From the NCBI RefSeq assembly GCF_003612015.1, contig NZ_RARB01000003.1, forward strand, positions 270,023 to 334,022: DNA of 64,000 nt, read 5' to 3'. The DNA comes from Pantoea piersonii (GTDB taxonomy: Bacteria > Pseudomonadota > Gammaproteobacteria > Enterobacterales > Enterobacteriaceae). The notes under the pieces were generated by a model. It ran no database searches. It was not told the origin of the DNA and saw only the letters and a list, made by a program, of their open reading frames with translations. Position 1 is the stretch's first letter, and every line of letters begins with the position of its first letter. A program made the translations under genes and the position numbers. This document shows, piece by piece, positions 8,627 through 16,235 of this stretch.

Positions 8627-9675
8627 GCCAGCGAACCTTCATCATAATCTGCGTCGTTGCCCGCGACCGGCGGCGTCATGATTGGCCGGTTGTCAGGCGC
8701 ATTAGCCACAGGTGCGGGCGGCGTGACGGTGGTATAGCGCGTGAACGGCTCGGCGTCGCTTAACCACTTGCCCAGCGTGGCGAGAAAGTAGCGGCCGCAG
8801 CGTCGTCCCAGATGATAATCCTGATTTAGAGAGGAGATGCGGCTGCCCAGCGCCATGCTCGCCAGCACATGCGGCGGATAGATTTCGATAATACGCAGGT
8901 CGTCGGGCGGCTGCTCAATAAACTGCTGAATTTCACGGTAGCTCGCTTCGTGATGATGCAGGATATTGATCATCGGCTGCAGCGCGCTGGCGCTAAGCCA
9001 GCGTTCCATACGCTTCACCCATTTTGGCGTGTAGAACATCTGCGACGGCACGGTGCGGATCACCACAATGGTGTCTGCGCCGCGTCGCGCGGCTTCCCGC
9101 ACCGGAATGGCGTCGCTGATGCCGCCGTCGAGATAGCTGATGCCTTCCAGATCGACGCCGAGCCGGTAGAAGCCGGGTATGGCGCTTGAGGCTTTAATCA
9201 GATCGTGCCAGTTGGCGCTGGTGGGCGCGAAGTAGCCGGGCGTGTAGTCGTCGCTGCGGCAGGCGCACATGTAAAACTCGCGTCCGCCATCGAACAACAG
9301 TCTGCCGCTCTCCAGCGCCAGCGGGAATTCGCGCTGCGTAACGTCGATGAGCCAGTCGAGATCGATCAGATTACCGCCGCGCACGAAACGCAGCGGATCG
9401 AAAAAGAGTTTGCTGGTGGTATAGCGCGTGATAACGCGTCGCGCGTAGCCTTGCTGCCCGCAGACAAAGGCTGAGAGATTCTGCGCACCCGCCGAGGTGC
9501 CGATAAAAAGATCGAAGGGATTGAATTTCGCTCGCTGGAACTCATCCAGCACGCCTGCGGTAAAAATGCCGCGCTGACCACCGCCTTCGCAGACCAGGGC
9601 GATTTTGCGCGCTTTAAACGGGGATTGTGCTAAGGGCTCTGTTGCGCCCAGCGTTACAGGGATCCTGATACCCAC
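8623..9675 (-). CDS. yjjU: Patatin-like phospholipase family protein YjjU
   Basis: A 350-residue patatin-like protein with the Ser/Asp dyad of this lipase family: oxyanion loop GGGQRG (31-36), nucleophile elbow GTSAG with Ser61, and catalytic Asp183 in DGG. The start is GTG at 9675, supported by GAGGAA eight bases upstream and by the conserved N-terminus MGIRIPVTLG. An 8-bp inverted repeat (9683-9690/9694-9701) overlaps this ribosome-binding site and could lower translation. There is no signal peptide, so it is probably cytosolic. The last 60 residues are proline-rich and unconserved. Substrate unknown. Confidence 0.9.
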   Translation of the reverse strand: MGIRIPVTLGATEPLAQSPFKARKIALVCEGGGQRGIFTAGVLDEFQRAKFNPFDLFIGTSAGAQNLSAFVCGQQGYARRVITRYTTSKLFFDPLRFVRGGNLIDLDWLIDVTQREFPLALESGRLLFDGGREFYMCACRSDDYTPGYFAPTSANWHDLIKASSAIPGFYRLGVDLEGISYLDGGISDAIPVREAARRGADTIVVIRTVPSQMFYTPKWVKRMERWLSASALQPMINILHHHEASYREIQQFIEQPPDDLRIIEIYPPHVLASMALGSRISSLNQDYHLGRRCGRYFLATLGKWLSDAEPFTRYTTVTPPAPVANAPDNRPIMTPPVAGNDADYDEGSLA

Positions 9676-9888
9676 TTCTGTTCCTCAGAAGGGTTCTGAG
9701 GTTTACTGTCGCATCAGTCCACTCATGCAACGGCATCCCGGAGAACCAGCCATGTTCTTCTCCCGACCCGCCGCCAGTCTCTCTGGCGACGGCTGCCGCG
9801 CGTAGTGCGTTATCCTTAACGCCGCACGGCAGCTGGCTGGCCTCCGCTTTATGCAAGCTCGCTGCAAAAATCAGAATGACACAACCGG

Positions 9889-10050
9889 TCAGGGTCGTTT
9901 GCGGCCGGTAAACAGGCTCACGAGGAACAGGATAATACCGACAACGAAGACAACTTTAGCCGCCCATGCTGCCGTACCGGCGAGGCCGCCAAATCCTAAC
10001 GCCGCCGCGATAAGTGCAATTACCAGAAAAATAATACCCCAACGAAACAT
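9889..10050 (-). CDS. ytjA: DUF1328 small membrane protein YtjA
   Basis: A 53-residue protein with two hydrophobic helices (about 3-20 and 31-48) and a short basic tail GRKRP, nearly identical to E. coli YtjA. It starts [10 protein letters not shown] at 10050, preceded by GGAGAGGC. It belongs to the DUF1328 family of inner-membrane proteins found near stress genes; molecular function unknown. It lies between osmY and yjjU on the same strand, as in E. coli. The 213 bp between it and yjjU hold no further convincing gene. Confidence 0.93.
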   Translation of the reverse strand: MFRWGIIFLVIALIAAALGFGGLAGTAAWAAKVVFVVGIILFLVSLFTGRKRP

Positions 10051-10119
10051 AAGCCTCTCCTTACCATAGTGAAATCGAACTGCTTGTTTCTTCCCAGTTT
10101 GGGTCTTGTTTTGTCAGCA

Positions 10120-10138
10120 CGGCGTCACGAAGACGCCG
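10120..10138 (-). terminator. Hairpin after osmY
   Basis: A 7-bp perfect stem CGGCGTC/GACGCCG with a 5-nt loop, 12 bp downstream of the osmY stop. It is followed on the minus strand by A-rich rather than T-rich sequence, so it may only partly separate osmY from ytjA. Confidence 0.4.
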
Positions 10139-10149
10139 CGCTCACGACG

Positions 10150-10764
10150 TTAAGACTTCACGGTCAGGTCATTCTTAACGCTTTTAACGCCTTCAATGGC
10201 TTTCGCGATGCTTTCAGCGCGATCCGACTGCGCTTTAGTCGCGACGGTTCCTGAAAGCTGGACGACGCCGTCGGTGGTTTCTACCTTGACGTTACGCGAC
10301 GGGACAATGTCATCGGCTAACAGTTTAGCTTTAATTTCGCTAGTCGTTGCCGCATCGCCGGCATATCCCTTCATACTTTGTGATTTGCTGTCTTTAACGT
10401 GCAGTTTGTCGCTGACGGATTTCACACCTTCCACTTTTTTCACGGCGGCGACGGCTTTTTCAGCCTGATCCTGCGAGGTGACAAAACCGCTCAGGGTCAC
10501 TACGCCATCGTGCGTTTTCACGGAGATATCCGTACTTTTTATTGCCTTGTCATCCACCAGAGCCGCTTTGGCTTTTGCGGTGACGGCGCTGTCATCCATA
10601 AATCCATCGACTTTTTTCATAGAACTATTGATTTTCGCACCGGCGTTATCCGCGCTTTGCTGCGCTTTTTGCGTCAGCGAGTCGTCAGCCAGGGCGCTGC
10701 CGCTTAACAGGGCGGAACCAACCATTACCGCCATCAGCGTTTGGGCAATCTTAGTCTTATTCAT
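10150..10764 (-). CDS. osmY: Periplasmic osmotically induced protein OsmY
   Basis: A 204-residue exported protein with a signal peptide (1-26, cleavage after SGSALA) and two BON domains at about 58-124 and 138-204, which bind phospholipid-type surfaces. In E. coli it is one of the most strongly RpoS- and osmolarity-induced periplasmic proteins. The start at 10764 is set by the signal peptide and the upstream GAAGATATCG; the frame stays open upstream but that part is not conserved. The mature part is rich in Lys, Ala and Asp, as usual for the family. Confidence 0.95.
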   Translation of the reverse strand: MNKTKIAQTLMAVMVGSALLSGSALADDSLTQKAQQSADNAGAKINSSMKKVDGFMDDSAVTAKAKAALVDDKAIKSTDISVKTHDGVVTLSGFVTSQDQAEKAVAAVKKVEGVKSVSDKLHVKDSKSQSMKGYAGDAATTSEIKAKLLADDIVPSRNVKVETTDGVVQLSGTVATKAQSDRAESIAKAIEGVKSVKNDLTVKS

Positions 10765-10980
10765 CGATATCTTCCTTCTGTCAGTGAGCTCACCCACACC
10801 CGTGGGCGCAACAGCAGCAAACGGCGCTGCTGCATCGTTGGACGTCATTAAGAAGCAACTTCTCTTTTGCCGTCCGACAGAATAATCATAGTCGGTGTTT
10901 CGCGTTCTGCTTGAATAACTGGTTGATCACACGCCAGTTAAGAGAAAAAACAGCATTTTTAGGAGGAGTCTGGAGAGGGA
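10765..10980 (-). promoter_or_regulatory. osmY upstream region with possible sigma-S -10
   Basis: The non-coding stretch between prfC and osmY. On the minus strand CTATGAT at 10885-10891 resembles a sigma-S extended -10 (CTATACT). The implied leader is about 110 nt and contains a perfect 7-bp hairpin (CAGCAGC/GCTGCTG, near 10810-10830). This is motif reading only; the start site is not established. Confidence 0.3.
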
Positions 10981-10981
10981 G

Positions 10982-11013
10982 AACAGGGCCAGCCAAAGCT
11001 GGGCGGCCCTGTT
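10982..11013 (-). terminator. Hairpin after prfC
   Basis: A 9-bp stem AACAGGGCC/GGCCCTGTT (10982-10990 with 11005-11013) lies 11 bp after the prfC stop and has an inner AGC/GCT pairing. No T-tract follows on the minus strand, so it is a possible weak terminator. Confidence 0.45.
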
Positions 11014-11023
11014 GTAGCGCGGA

Positions 11024-12607
11024 TTAATGCTCGCGGGTTTTGCGGAAGATCACGTCAGGATAGCGTTCCTGCGTGATGTTCAGATTCACCATGGTCGGTG
11101 CGATGTAGGTCAGGTTGTCGCCGCCGTCCAGCGCGAGGTTGACCTCGTTTTTACGCTGGAACTCGTCGAATTTCTTCGCATCGCTGCACTCAACCCAGCG
11201 CGCCGTGGAAACGTTAATCGCTTCGTAGATCGCCTCGACGTTATATTCGCTTTTCAGACGCGCCACGACGACGTCAAACTGCAGCACGCCCACCGCGCCG
11301 ACGATCAGGTCGTTGTTGTGCACCGGACGGAACACCTGTACCGCGCCCTCTTCCGACAGCTGTACCAGCCCTTTCAGCAGCTGTTTCTGCTTGAGCGGAT
11401 CGCGCAGGCGGATACGACGGAACAGCTCAGGGGCAAAGTTCGGAATGCCGGTGAACTTCATGTTCTCGCCCTGAGTAAAGGTGTCGCCGATCTGGATGGT
11501 GCCGTGGTTGTGCAGGCCGATGATATCGCCCGGCCAGGCCTCTTCTACGTGCGAGCGGTCGCCCGCCATAAACGTCAGCGCGTCGGAGATCACCACATCT
11601 TTGCCGGTGCGCACCTGGCGCAGCTTCATGCCCTTCTCATATTTACCAGAAACGACGCGCATAAAGGCGACGCGGTCGCGGTGTTTCGGGTCCATATTGG
11701 CCTGAATCTTGAACACGAAGCCGGTGAACTTCTCTTCCTGCGCGGTAACGGTACGCACGTCGGTCGCGCGCGGCATCGGCGCAGGTGCCCAGGAGACCAG
11801 GCCGTCAAGCATATGATCGACGCCAAAGTTGCCCAGCGCGGTGCCGAAGAAGACCGGCGTGATTTCACCGCTCAGGAACAGCTCACGATCGAATTCGTGC
11901 GAAGCGCCTTTTACCAGCTCCAGCTCCTCGCGCAGCTGCGCCGCCAGCTCTTCGCCGACCGCGTTGTCCAGCTCCGGGTTATCCAGCCCTTTGACAATGC
12001 GCACTTCCTGAATGGTATGGCCCTGTCCCGTCTGGTAGAGATAGGTTTCGTCGTTATAGAGGTGGTAAACCCCTTTGAACAGTTTGCCGCAGCCGATAGG
12101 CCAGGTGATCGGCGCGCAGGCAATTTTCAGCTCGCTCTCCACCTCATCCAGCAGCTCCATCGGATCGCGGATATCGCGGTCGAGCTTGTTCATAAAGGTC
12201 AGGATCGGCGTGTCGCGCAGGCGGGTTACTTCCATCAGCTTGCGGGTGCGATCCTCGACGCCTTTCGCCGCGTCGATCACCATCAGGCAGCAGTCCACCG
12301 CCGTCAGGGTGCGGTAGGTATCTTCCGAGAAGTCTTCGTGCCCTGGGGTATCGAGCAGGTTGACCAGGCTCTCGCGATAGGGGAACTGCATTACCGAGGT
12401 GGTGATAGAGATGCCGCGCTGCTTCTCCATCTCCATCCAGTCCGATTTAGCGTGCTGGCTGGAGCCGCGGCCTTTTACCGTACCGGCAGTCTGGATAGCC
12501 TGTCCGAACAGCAGCACTTTTTCAGTGATGGTGGTTTTACCGGCATCGGGGTGCGAAATGATCGCAAAGGTGCGGCGGCGCGCCACCTCTTGCATGAAAT
12601 TAGACAT
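11024..12607 (-). CDS. prfC: Peptide chain release factor 3
   Basis: A 527-residue translational GTPase that removes RF1/RF2 from the ribosome after peptide release. G-domain motifs are intact: P-loop HPDAGKTT (about 19-26), DTPGHEDF (G3) and NKLD (G4); domains II and III follow as usual. Length is within two residues of E. coli RF3 (529). It is monocistronic here. The E. coli neighbours yjjG, rimI and holD are not upstream; a different gene block begins there instead. Confidence 0.97.
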   Translation of the reverse strand: MSNFMQEVARRRTFAIISHPDAGKTTITEKVLLFGQAIQTAGTVKGRGSSQHAKSDWMEMEKQRGISITTSVMQFPYRESLVNLLDTPGHEDFSEDTYRTLTAVDCCLMVIDAAKGVEDRTRKLMEVTRLRDTPILTFMNKLDRDIRDPMELLDEVESELKIACAPITWPIGCGKLFKGVYHLYNDETYLYQTGQGHTIQEVRIVKGLDNPELDNAVGEELAAQLREELELVKGASHEFDRELFLSGEITPVFFGTALGNFGVDHMLDGLVSWAPAPMPRATDVRTVTAQEEKFTGFVFKIQANMDPKHRDRVAFMRVVSGKYEKGMKLRQVRTGKDVVISDALTFMAGDRSHVEEAWPGDIIGLHNHGTIQIGDTFTQGENMKFTGIPNFAPELFRRIRLRDPLKQKQLLKGLVQLSEEGAVQVFRPVHNNDLIVGAVGVLQFDVVVARLKSEYNVEAIYEAINVSTARWVECSDAKKFDEFQRKNEVNLALDGGDNLTYIAPTMVNLNITQERYPDVIFRKTREH

Positions 12608-12842
12608 GAGTGAGTTCTTCTCATCGAGGCAACGTCACACGAGAGGACGCTGCAGAGTAATCATGATGGCCGGAAATCCGGCAGGTAAACGGAGCCAGGC
12701 GTGACGCAACAGCGTCAGAAGGCGGTGGTTGATGCGCGTTCTACATTGGCGGCGATTCCGGTTACCCAGTCTTCGTTAAGGCGGCATAGCATACAATATT
12801 TTGCGCGCGGCGGCGAACAGCGGCAGGGAAAATTTCAGCACA

Positions 12843-12860
12843 GCCCGCCCTCAGGCGGGC
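12843..12860 (-). terminator. Terminator of the yjiHG/M20 operon
   Basis: A perfect 7-bp GC stem GCCCGCC/GGCGGGC with a CTCA loop, 10 bp after the M20 gene stop. On the minus strand an AATTTTCC stretch follows after a few bases. Plausible intrinsic terminator. Confidence 0.55.
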
Positions 12861-12870
12861 ATTCGCCGGG

Positions 12871-13974
12871 TTACCCCAGCACTCTTTTTACGCAGGATTT
12901 AAAAATATTCACGCCATTTTCCAGCGCGTTAAGATCGAAGTGCATATCGGGATGATGCAGGCCCGGCACCAGGTTAGTGCCAAGACCCCAGAAGCCCGCC
13001 TTCACGTTCGGGCGCTTCACCGGATAAAAGAAGAAGTCTTCGCTGCCCGGCGTGGTTTTCGCCTCCAGCAGCCCCTCTGCGCCCAGCACCTCGGTAATCG
13101 CCGCACGGATCACCTCCGTCGCATCATTATCGATCTCCGCCGCAGGCATCTCTTTCAGCATCACGACATTCGCCGTGGCGCCCAGCGCCGCGACGCTGTG
13201 CTGGATCGCCTGCGTGACCTTCTCTTTCAGCGCCTCCATCGGCGCGTTCTCCTGCGAACGCAGATCCCATACCACCCGCGCCTCGTCAGGCACCGAGTTG
13301 GTGACGCCTGCATCGCAGAGAAAACGGGTCGCCTTCACGCTCCAGTTAAGCCCCGGCGAGAGATGAATAGCGTTTACCGCATTGACCGCCTGTACCGCCG
13401 CGTCCAGCGCGTTAACGCCGAGATGCGGGCGCGCGGCGTGCGCGGGCGCGCCTTTGATAGTGGCTTCCAGCGTCGAGCAGGCGGAGTAGAGCACGGCAGG
13501 CGTTGCCTGGCCGACCACGCACTCCTCCAGCGGACGCAGATGGAAACCGAAGATCATCTCTACGTCATCCAGCGCGCCACCTTCAACCATCGCCAGCGCA
13601 CCAGCGCCCAGCTCTTCGGCTGGCTGGAACAAAATTTTCAGGCGACCTTTTTTGACCGCGCCTTCCGCCAGCAGCTCCTGCGCGGCGGTCAGCACCACGG
13701 AAGAGTGGCCGTCATGGCCGCAGGTATGACGCGCGCAGGCCACGCCGTCGATGATATGGCCGAGCGCGTCCATGTCGGCGCGCAGCGCCAGCACCGGCCC
13801 GGGCACGCCGCTGTCGATCTCCGCCACGATGCCGGTGGTCTGGTTGATATTGCGCGTCACCTTCAGCCCCGCCGTTTCCAGCTGTTCGGCGATATAAGCA
13901 GAGGTTTTAAATTCCTGAAAGCCCAGCTCCGGGATTTCATGCAGGTTGTGATAATGCTCTAAGACCTTTGACAC
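12871..13974 (-). CDS. M20 family metallo-amidohydrolase
   Basis: A 367-residue M20D-type peptidase/amidohydrolase of the family that includes hippurate, aminobenzoyl-glutamate and indole-acetyl-amino-acid hydrolases. The metal-binding motif HTCGHDGH, the PAEE catalytic glutamates, the FHLRP histidine and the C-terminal LHHPD histidine are present, as is the lid/dimerisation domain. The start is GTG at 13974 because AGGAGAG sits seven bases upstream and the yjiG stop is only 10 bp away; a longer ATG frame would run back into yjiG. It is the last gene of a three-gene operon with two membrane proteins that probably bring in or export its substrate or product. There is no signal peptide, so it is cytosolic. 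Confidence 0.85.
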   Translation of the reverse strand: MSKVLEHYHNLHEIPELGFQEFKTSAYIAEQLETAGLKVTRNINQTTGIVAEIDSGVPGPVLALRADMDALGHIIDGVACARHTCGHDGHSSVVLTAAQELLAEGAVKKGRLKILFQPAEELGAGALAMVEGGALDDVEMIFGFHLRPLEECVVGQATPAVLYSACSTLEATIKGAPAHAARPHLGVNALDAAVQAVNAVNAIHLSPGLNWSVKATRFLCDAGVTNSVPDEARVVWDLRSQENAPMEALKEKVTQAIQHSVAALGATANVVMLKEMPAAEIDNDATEVIRAAITEVLGAEGLLEAKTTPGSEDFFFYPVKRPNVKAGFWGLGTNLVPGLHHPDMHFDLNALENGVNIFKSCVKRVLG

Positions 13975-13984
13975 CGCTTCTCTC

Positions 13985-14458
13985 CTAAATAAAAAGACGC
14001 ATAACGACCATTGCGATCGCCGCATTGATAACGCTTACCAGCATCAGCAGCGGCCAGTATTTTTTCGGCACATCGGCCACGCCCAGCAGACGCCCCATGT
14101 ATTGCAGCTGCGATCCCATCAGGAAAATCGCGGGCGCGAGGATAGTAATGTCCGCGCCGGTCAACACGCCTTTAACCAGCAGGCTCACCGCCACGCCCGT
14201 GCCAGCCGAGGAAGAGAGCCAGGCGGTCAACAACACGGTGATGGCTTCGCCCGGCAGGCCGAACAGCCCCATTACCGGCGCGAAAACCGTGCCGAGAAAC
14301 GGCATGATGCCGAGCAGGTTGAGCACTTCCGCCAGCACATAGGCCATCACCACATTAGGCATCAGGTTATGAATAGCGATGTGGAAACCCTTGCGCGCGC
14401 CGGTAACGAAAATATCAAAGGGATTCTGGCTGACTTTTACCGCGCCGTTATTTTCCAT
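13985..14458 (-). CDS. yjiG: YjiG-like membrane protein (SpmB/nucleoside-recognition domain)
   Basis: A 157-residue inner-membrane protein of the Gate/nucleoside-recognition domain family, with about four hydrophobic segments and conserved MPNVVMAYVL and FGLPGEA stretches like E. coli YjiG. The start at 14458 (MENNGAV) follows AAAGGAC; eight more in-frame residues are possible. It overlaps yjiH by 11 bp. In E. coli yjiGH stands beside iadA (isoaspartyl dipeptidase); here an M20 hydrolase takes that place. The pair probably forms a transporter, but the substrate is unknown. Confidence 0.85.
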   Translation of the reverse strand: MENNGAVKVSQNPFDIFVTGARKGFHIAIHNLMPNVVMAYVLAEVLNLLGIMPFLGTVFAPVMGLFGLPGEAITVLLTAWLSSSAGTGVAVSLLVKGVLTGADITILAPAIFLMGSQLQYMGRLLGVADVPKKYWPLLMLVSVINAAIAMVVMRLFI

Positions 14459-15119
14459 GGTCGAAGTCCTTTTTATAAACACTGTTTAACACACAACGCG
14501 TCAGCGCCGCACCGACAAATTTAAGAACGAACATTAACGCGAGCGGAATAATAATCGGCAGCGTCATCGAGGCGAACAGTGCCGATCCGATGGCGAAATA
14601 GTTATTGATTAATCCCGCGCCGGAATATTGCCAGGCGCTCATGACCACAATATCTTTTTTGCTGACCTGGCCGCGGTCATACATCTCTTTCGTCAGCGCC
14701 GCGCCCGCGTCAGTGCTCTGCAGATCGGTGATCAGCGCCAGCCCGCAGCGACCCGGCAGCCCCATCAACGGGCGCAGTAGCGGCGTCAGCAGCTTGTGCG
14801 CCGCGCGCATGGCGCCGTAGTGGGTGAAAATCTCCAGCACGCCCAGCGCCAGCATCACGGTCGGCGTCAGCGAGAGTGCGAACAGAAAACCCGCTTTGGC
14901 GCTCAGTCCGCCCGCGCCGAGAAAAGTATTGCTGGCGGGATCTTTCATGGTGCCGAAGCTGCCGCCCAGCGTGGTAAAGTCAAAGGCGCCCAGCCAGCGA
15001 AAGCCGTCGACCTTATAGAGCAATCCTGAAAAAAAGAGGACCGCGACAAACAGCGCCAGATAACTTCCTTTGCTGGCTGAGACGCGCTCGCTTCTCAGCG
15101 CTATTTTTTCGTCAGACAT
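14448..15119 (-). CDS. yjiH: YjiH-like membrane protein (SpmA/nucleoside-recognition domain)
   Basis: A 223-residue multispanning inner-membrane protein of the same domain family as YjiG and the first gene of the operon. The start at 15119 (MSDEKIALR) is preceded by GCGGGAA; the longer in-frame ATG has no ribosome-binding site. It has about five hydrophobic segments, with the conserved TDLQSTDAGAALTKEMYDRG loop in the middle. It overlaps yjiG by 11 bp and is therefore co-translated. Role inferred as half of a YjiGH permease. Confidence 0.85.
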   Translation of the reverse strand: MSDEKIALRSERVSASKGSYLALFVAVLFFSGLLYKVDGFRWLGAFDFTTLGGSFGTMKDPASNTFLGAGGLSAKAGFLFALSLTPTVMLALGVLEIFTHYGAMRAAHKLLTPLLRPLMGLPGRCGLALITDLQSTDAGAALTKEMYDRGQVSKKDIVVMSAWQYSGAGLINNYFAIGSALFASMTLPIIIPLALMFVLKFVGAALTRCVLNSVYKKDFDHGK

Positions 15120-15562
15120 GATTATTCCCGCGAAGTCGTTTATTAGTTGCAATATATGGAACTCTGTTGATTGCAGGTTTTATGCCAACCGCCCTAAAAC
15201 CTTTCTTTTGAAAATAAAGTTCTTCTCTCCCTGCGTTTTAAATAAATAATCGATTAAATCTGCGCCGATTTATATTTCTCAGCGACCTGATGACGCAGCG
15301 AATATCGCTCTGCTTCTGTTATCGAACGGCGATGCAGGCGGTACTGCACCGATAGTGTGCAGATGCGCCGCACCGATTGGGCGTAGCGGGAAACGTACCG
15401 AAGAATGATAATCGCTCGTATTCAAATAACTAAATAATTCTATTTAAATCAATTGGATAAAATGTAATTTTTTAGTAAAAAGCTATCTTTTGTCCGGCAT
15501 CATGGTGCATAATTCACCACTTCTCCCCTGCTAATTATTTTGCCTCTTTAAAGGAATCGACC
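15120..15562. promoter_or_regulatory. Divergent AT-rich region between yjiH and ftnA
   Basis: 443 bp without a gene, AT-rich near both ends. It must hold promoters for yjiHG-M20 (leftward) and ftnA (rightward). Two weak candidate sites were seen: an inverted repeat CTGCAC-N7-GTGCAG at 15344-15362, and a 19-bp stretch at 15401-15419 with the core GAATGATAATC that matches the Fur consensus at about 12 of 19 positions. Fur control of ftnA is known in E. coli. No small ORF or RNA gene is evident. Confidence 0.4.
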
Positions 15563-16075
15563 ATGCTGACTGCTGAAATGACCTCGCGTCTTAATGATCA
15601 ACTTAACCTCGAATTTTTCTCCGCTAATCTCTATTTACAGATGAGCGCGTGGTGCAGCGATAAAGGTCTGGAAGGCGCAGCGGCATTTCTGAAAGAGCAC
15701 TCCCGTGAAGAGATGGAGCACATGCAGCGCCTGTTTGAATACCTGAGCGATACGGGCGCCATGCCGGTGCTGGGCACCATCGCCGCGCCGCCGGTCGCCT
15801 ATAACTCGCTGACGGAACTGCTGGAGCAGGCGCTGGATCATGAAAAGCTGATCACGCGAAAAATCAACGAGCTGGCGCATGCGGCTATCACGTCGCTCGA
15901 CTACTCCACCTTTAATTTCCTGCAGTGGTATGTTGCAGAACAGCATGAAGAAGAGAAGCTGTTCAAAACCGTACTGGATAAGCTGGCGCTGGTAGGCAAC
16001 AAAGGCGAAGGCCTGTTCCTGGTCGACAAAGATCTGGGACGTATGAATACGGAAAGCCACGGCGCTAACGGCTAA
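15563..16075 (+). CDS. ftnA: Non-haem ferritin FtnA
   Basis: A 170-residue ferritin that forms a 24-subunit iron-storage shell in the cytosol. The ferroxidase-site residues are in place: Glu17, Glu50, His53, Glu94, Gln127 and Glu130. The sequence is close to E. coli FtnA throughout, including INELAHAA and FNFLQWYV. The ribosome-binding site is AAAGGAATC. It is monocistronic, with a strong terminator after the gene. Confidence 0.97.
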   Translation: MLTAEMTSRLNDQLNLEFFSANLYLQMSAWCSDKGLEGAAAFLKEHSREEMEHMQRLFEYLSDTGAMPVLGTIAAPPVAYNSLTELLEQALDHEKLITRKINELAHAAITSLDYSTFNFLQWYVAEQHEEEKLFKTVLDKLALVGNKGEGLFLVDKDLGRMNTESHGANG

Positions 16076-16135
16076 GGTGCCGGCACGGGCCAAACGGCCC
16101 AATCGCAGCGTTGCTTAAGGCTTCCATGCTTGCTC

Positions 16136-16172
16136 GGCCCGCGCCATCCTTGGTGCGGGCCGTTTTGCTTTT
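16136..16172 (+). terminator. ftnA intrinsic terminator
   Basis: An 11-bp GC-rich stem (16136-16146 with 16151-16161, one G-T pair) with a 4-nt loop, followed by GTTTTGCTTTT on the plus strand. Typical Rho-independent terminator. Confidence 0.85.
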
Positions 16173-16235
16173 CAGGCCGTTCCGCCTGCGCTTTCTGTTC
16201 ATTGCAGCCGGGTTTCCTTCGCGGAACGCTGCGCC

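Noticed and set aside
9614..9856. An 80-codon minus-strand frame upstream of and overlapping yjjU
   Set aside because: It overlaps the conserved yjjU N-terminus in another frame, has no family likeness, and yjjU has its own GTG start with a good ribosome-binding site.
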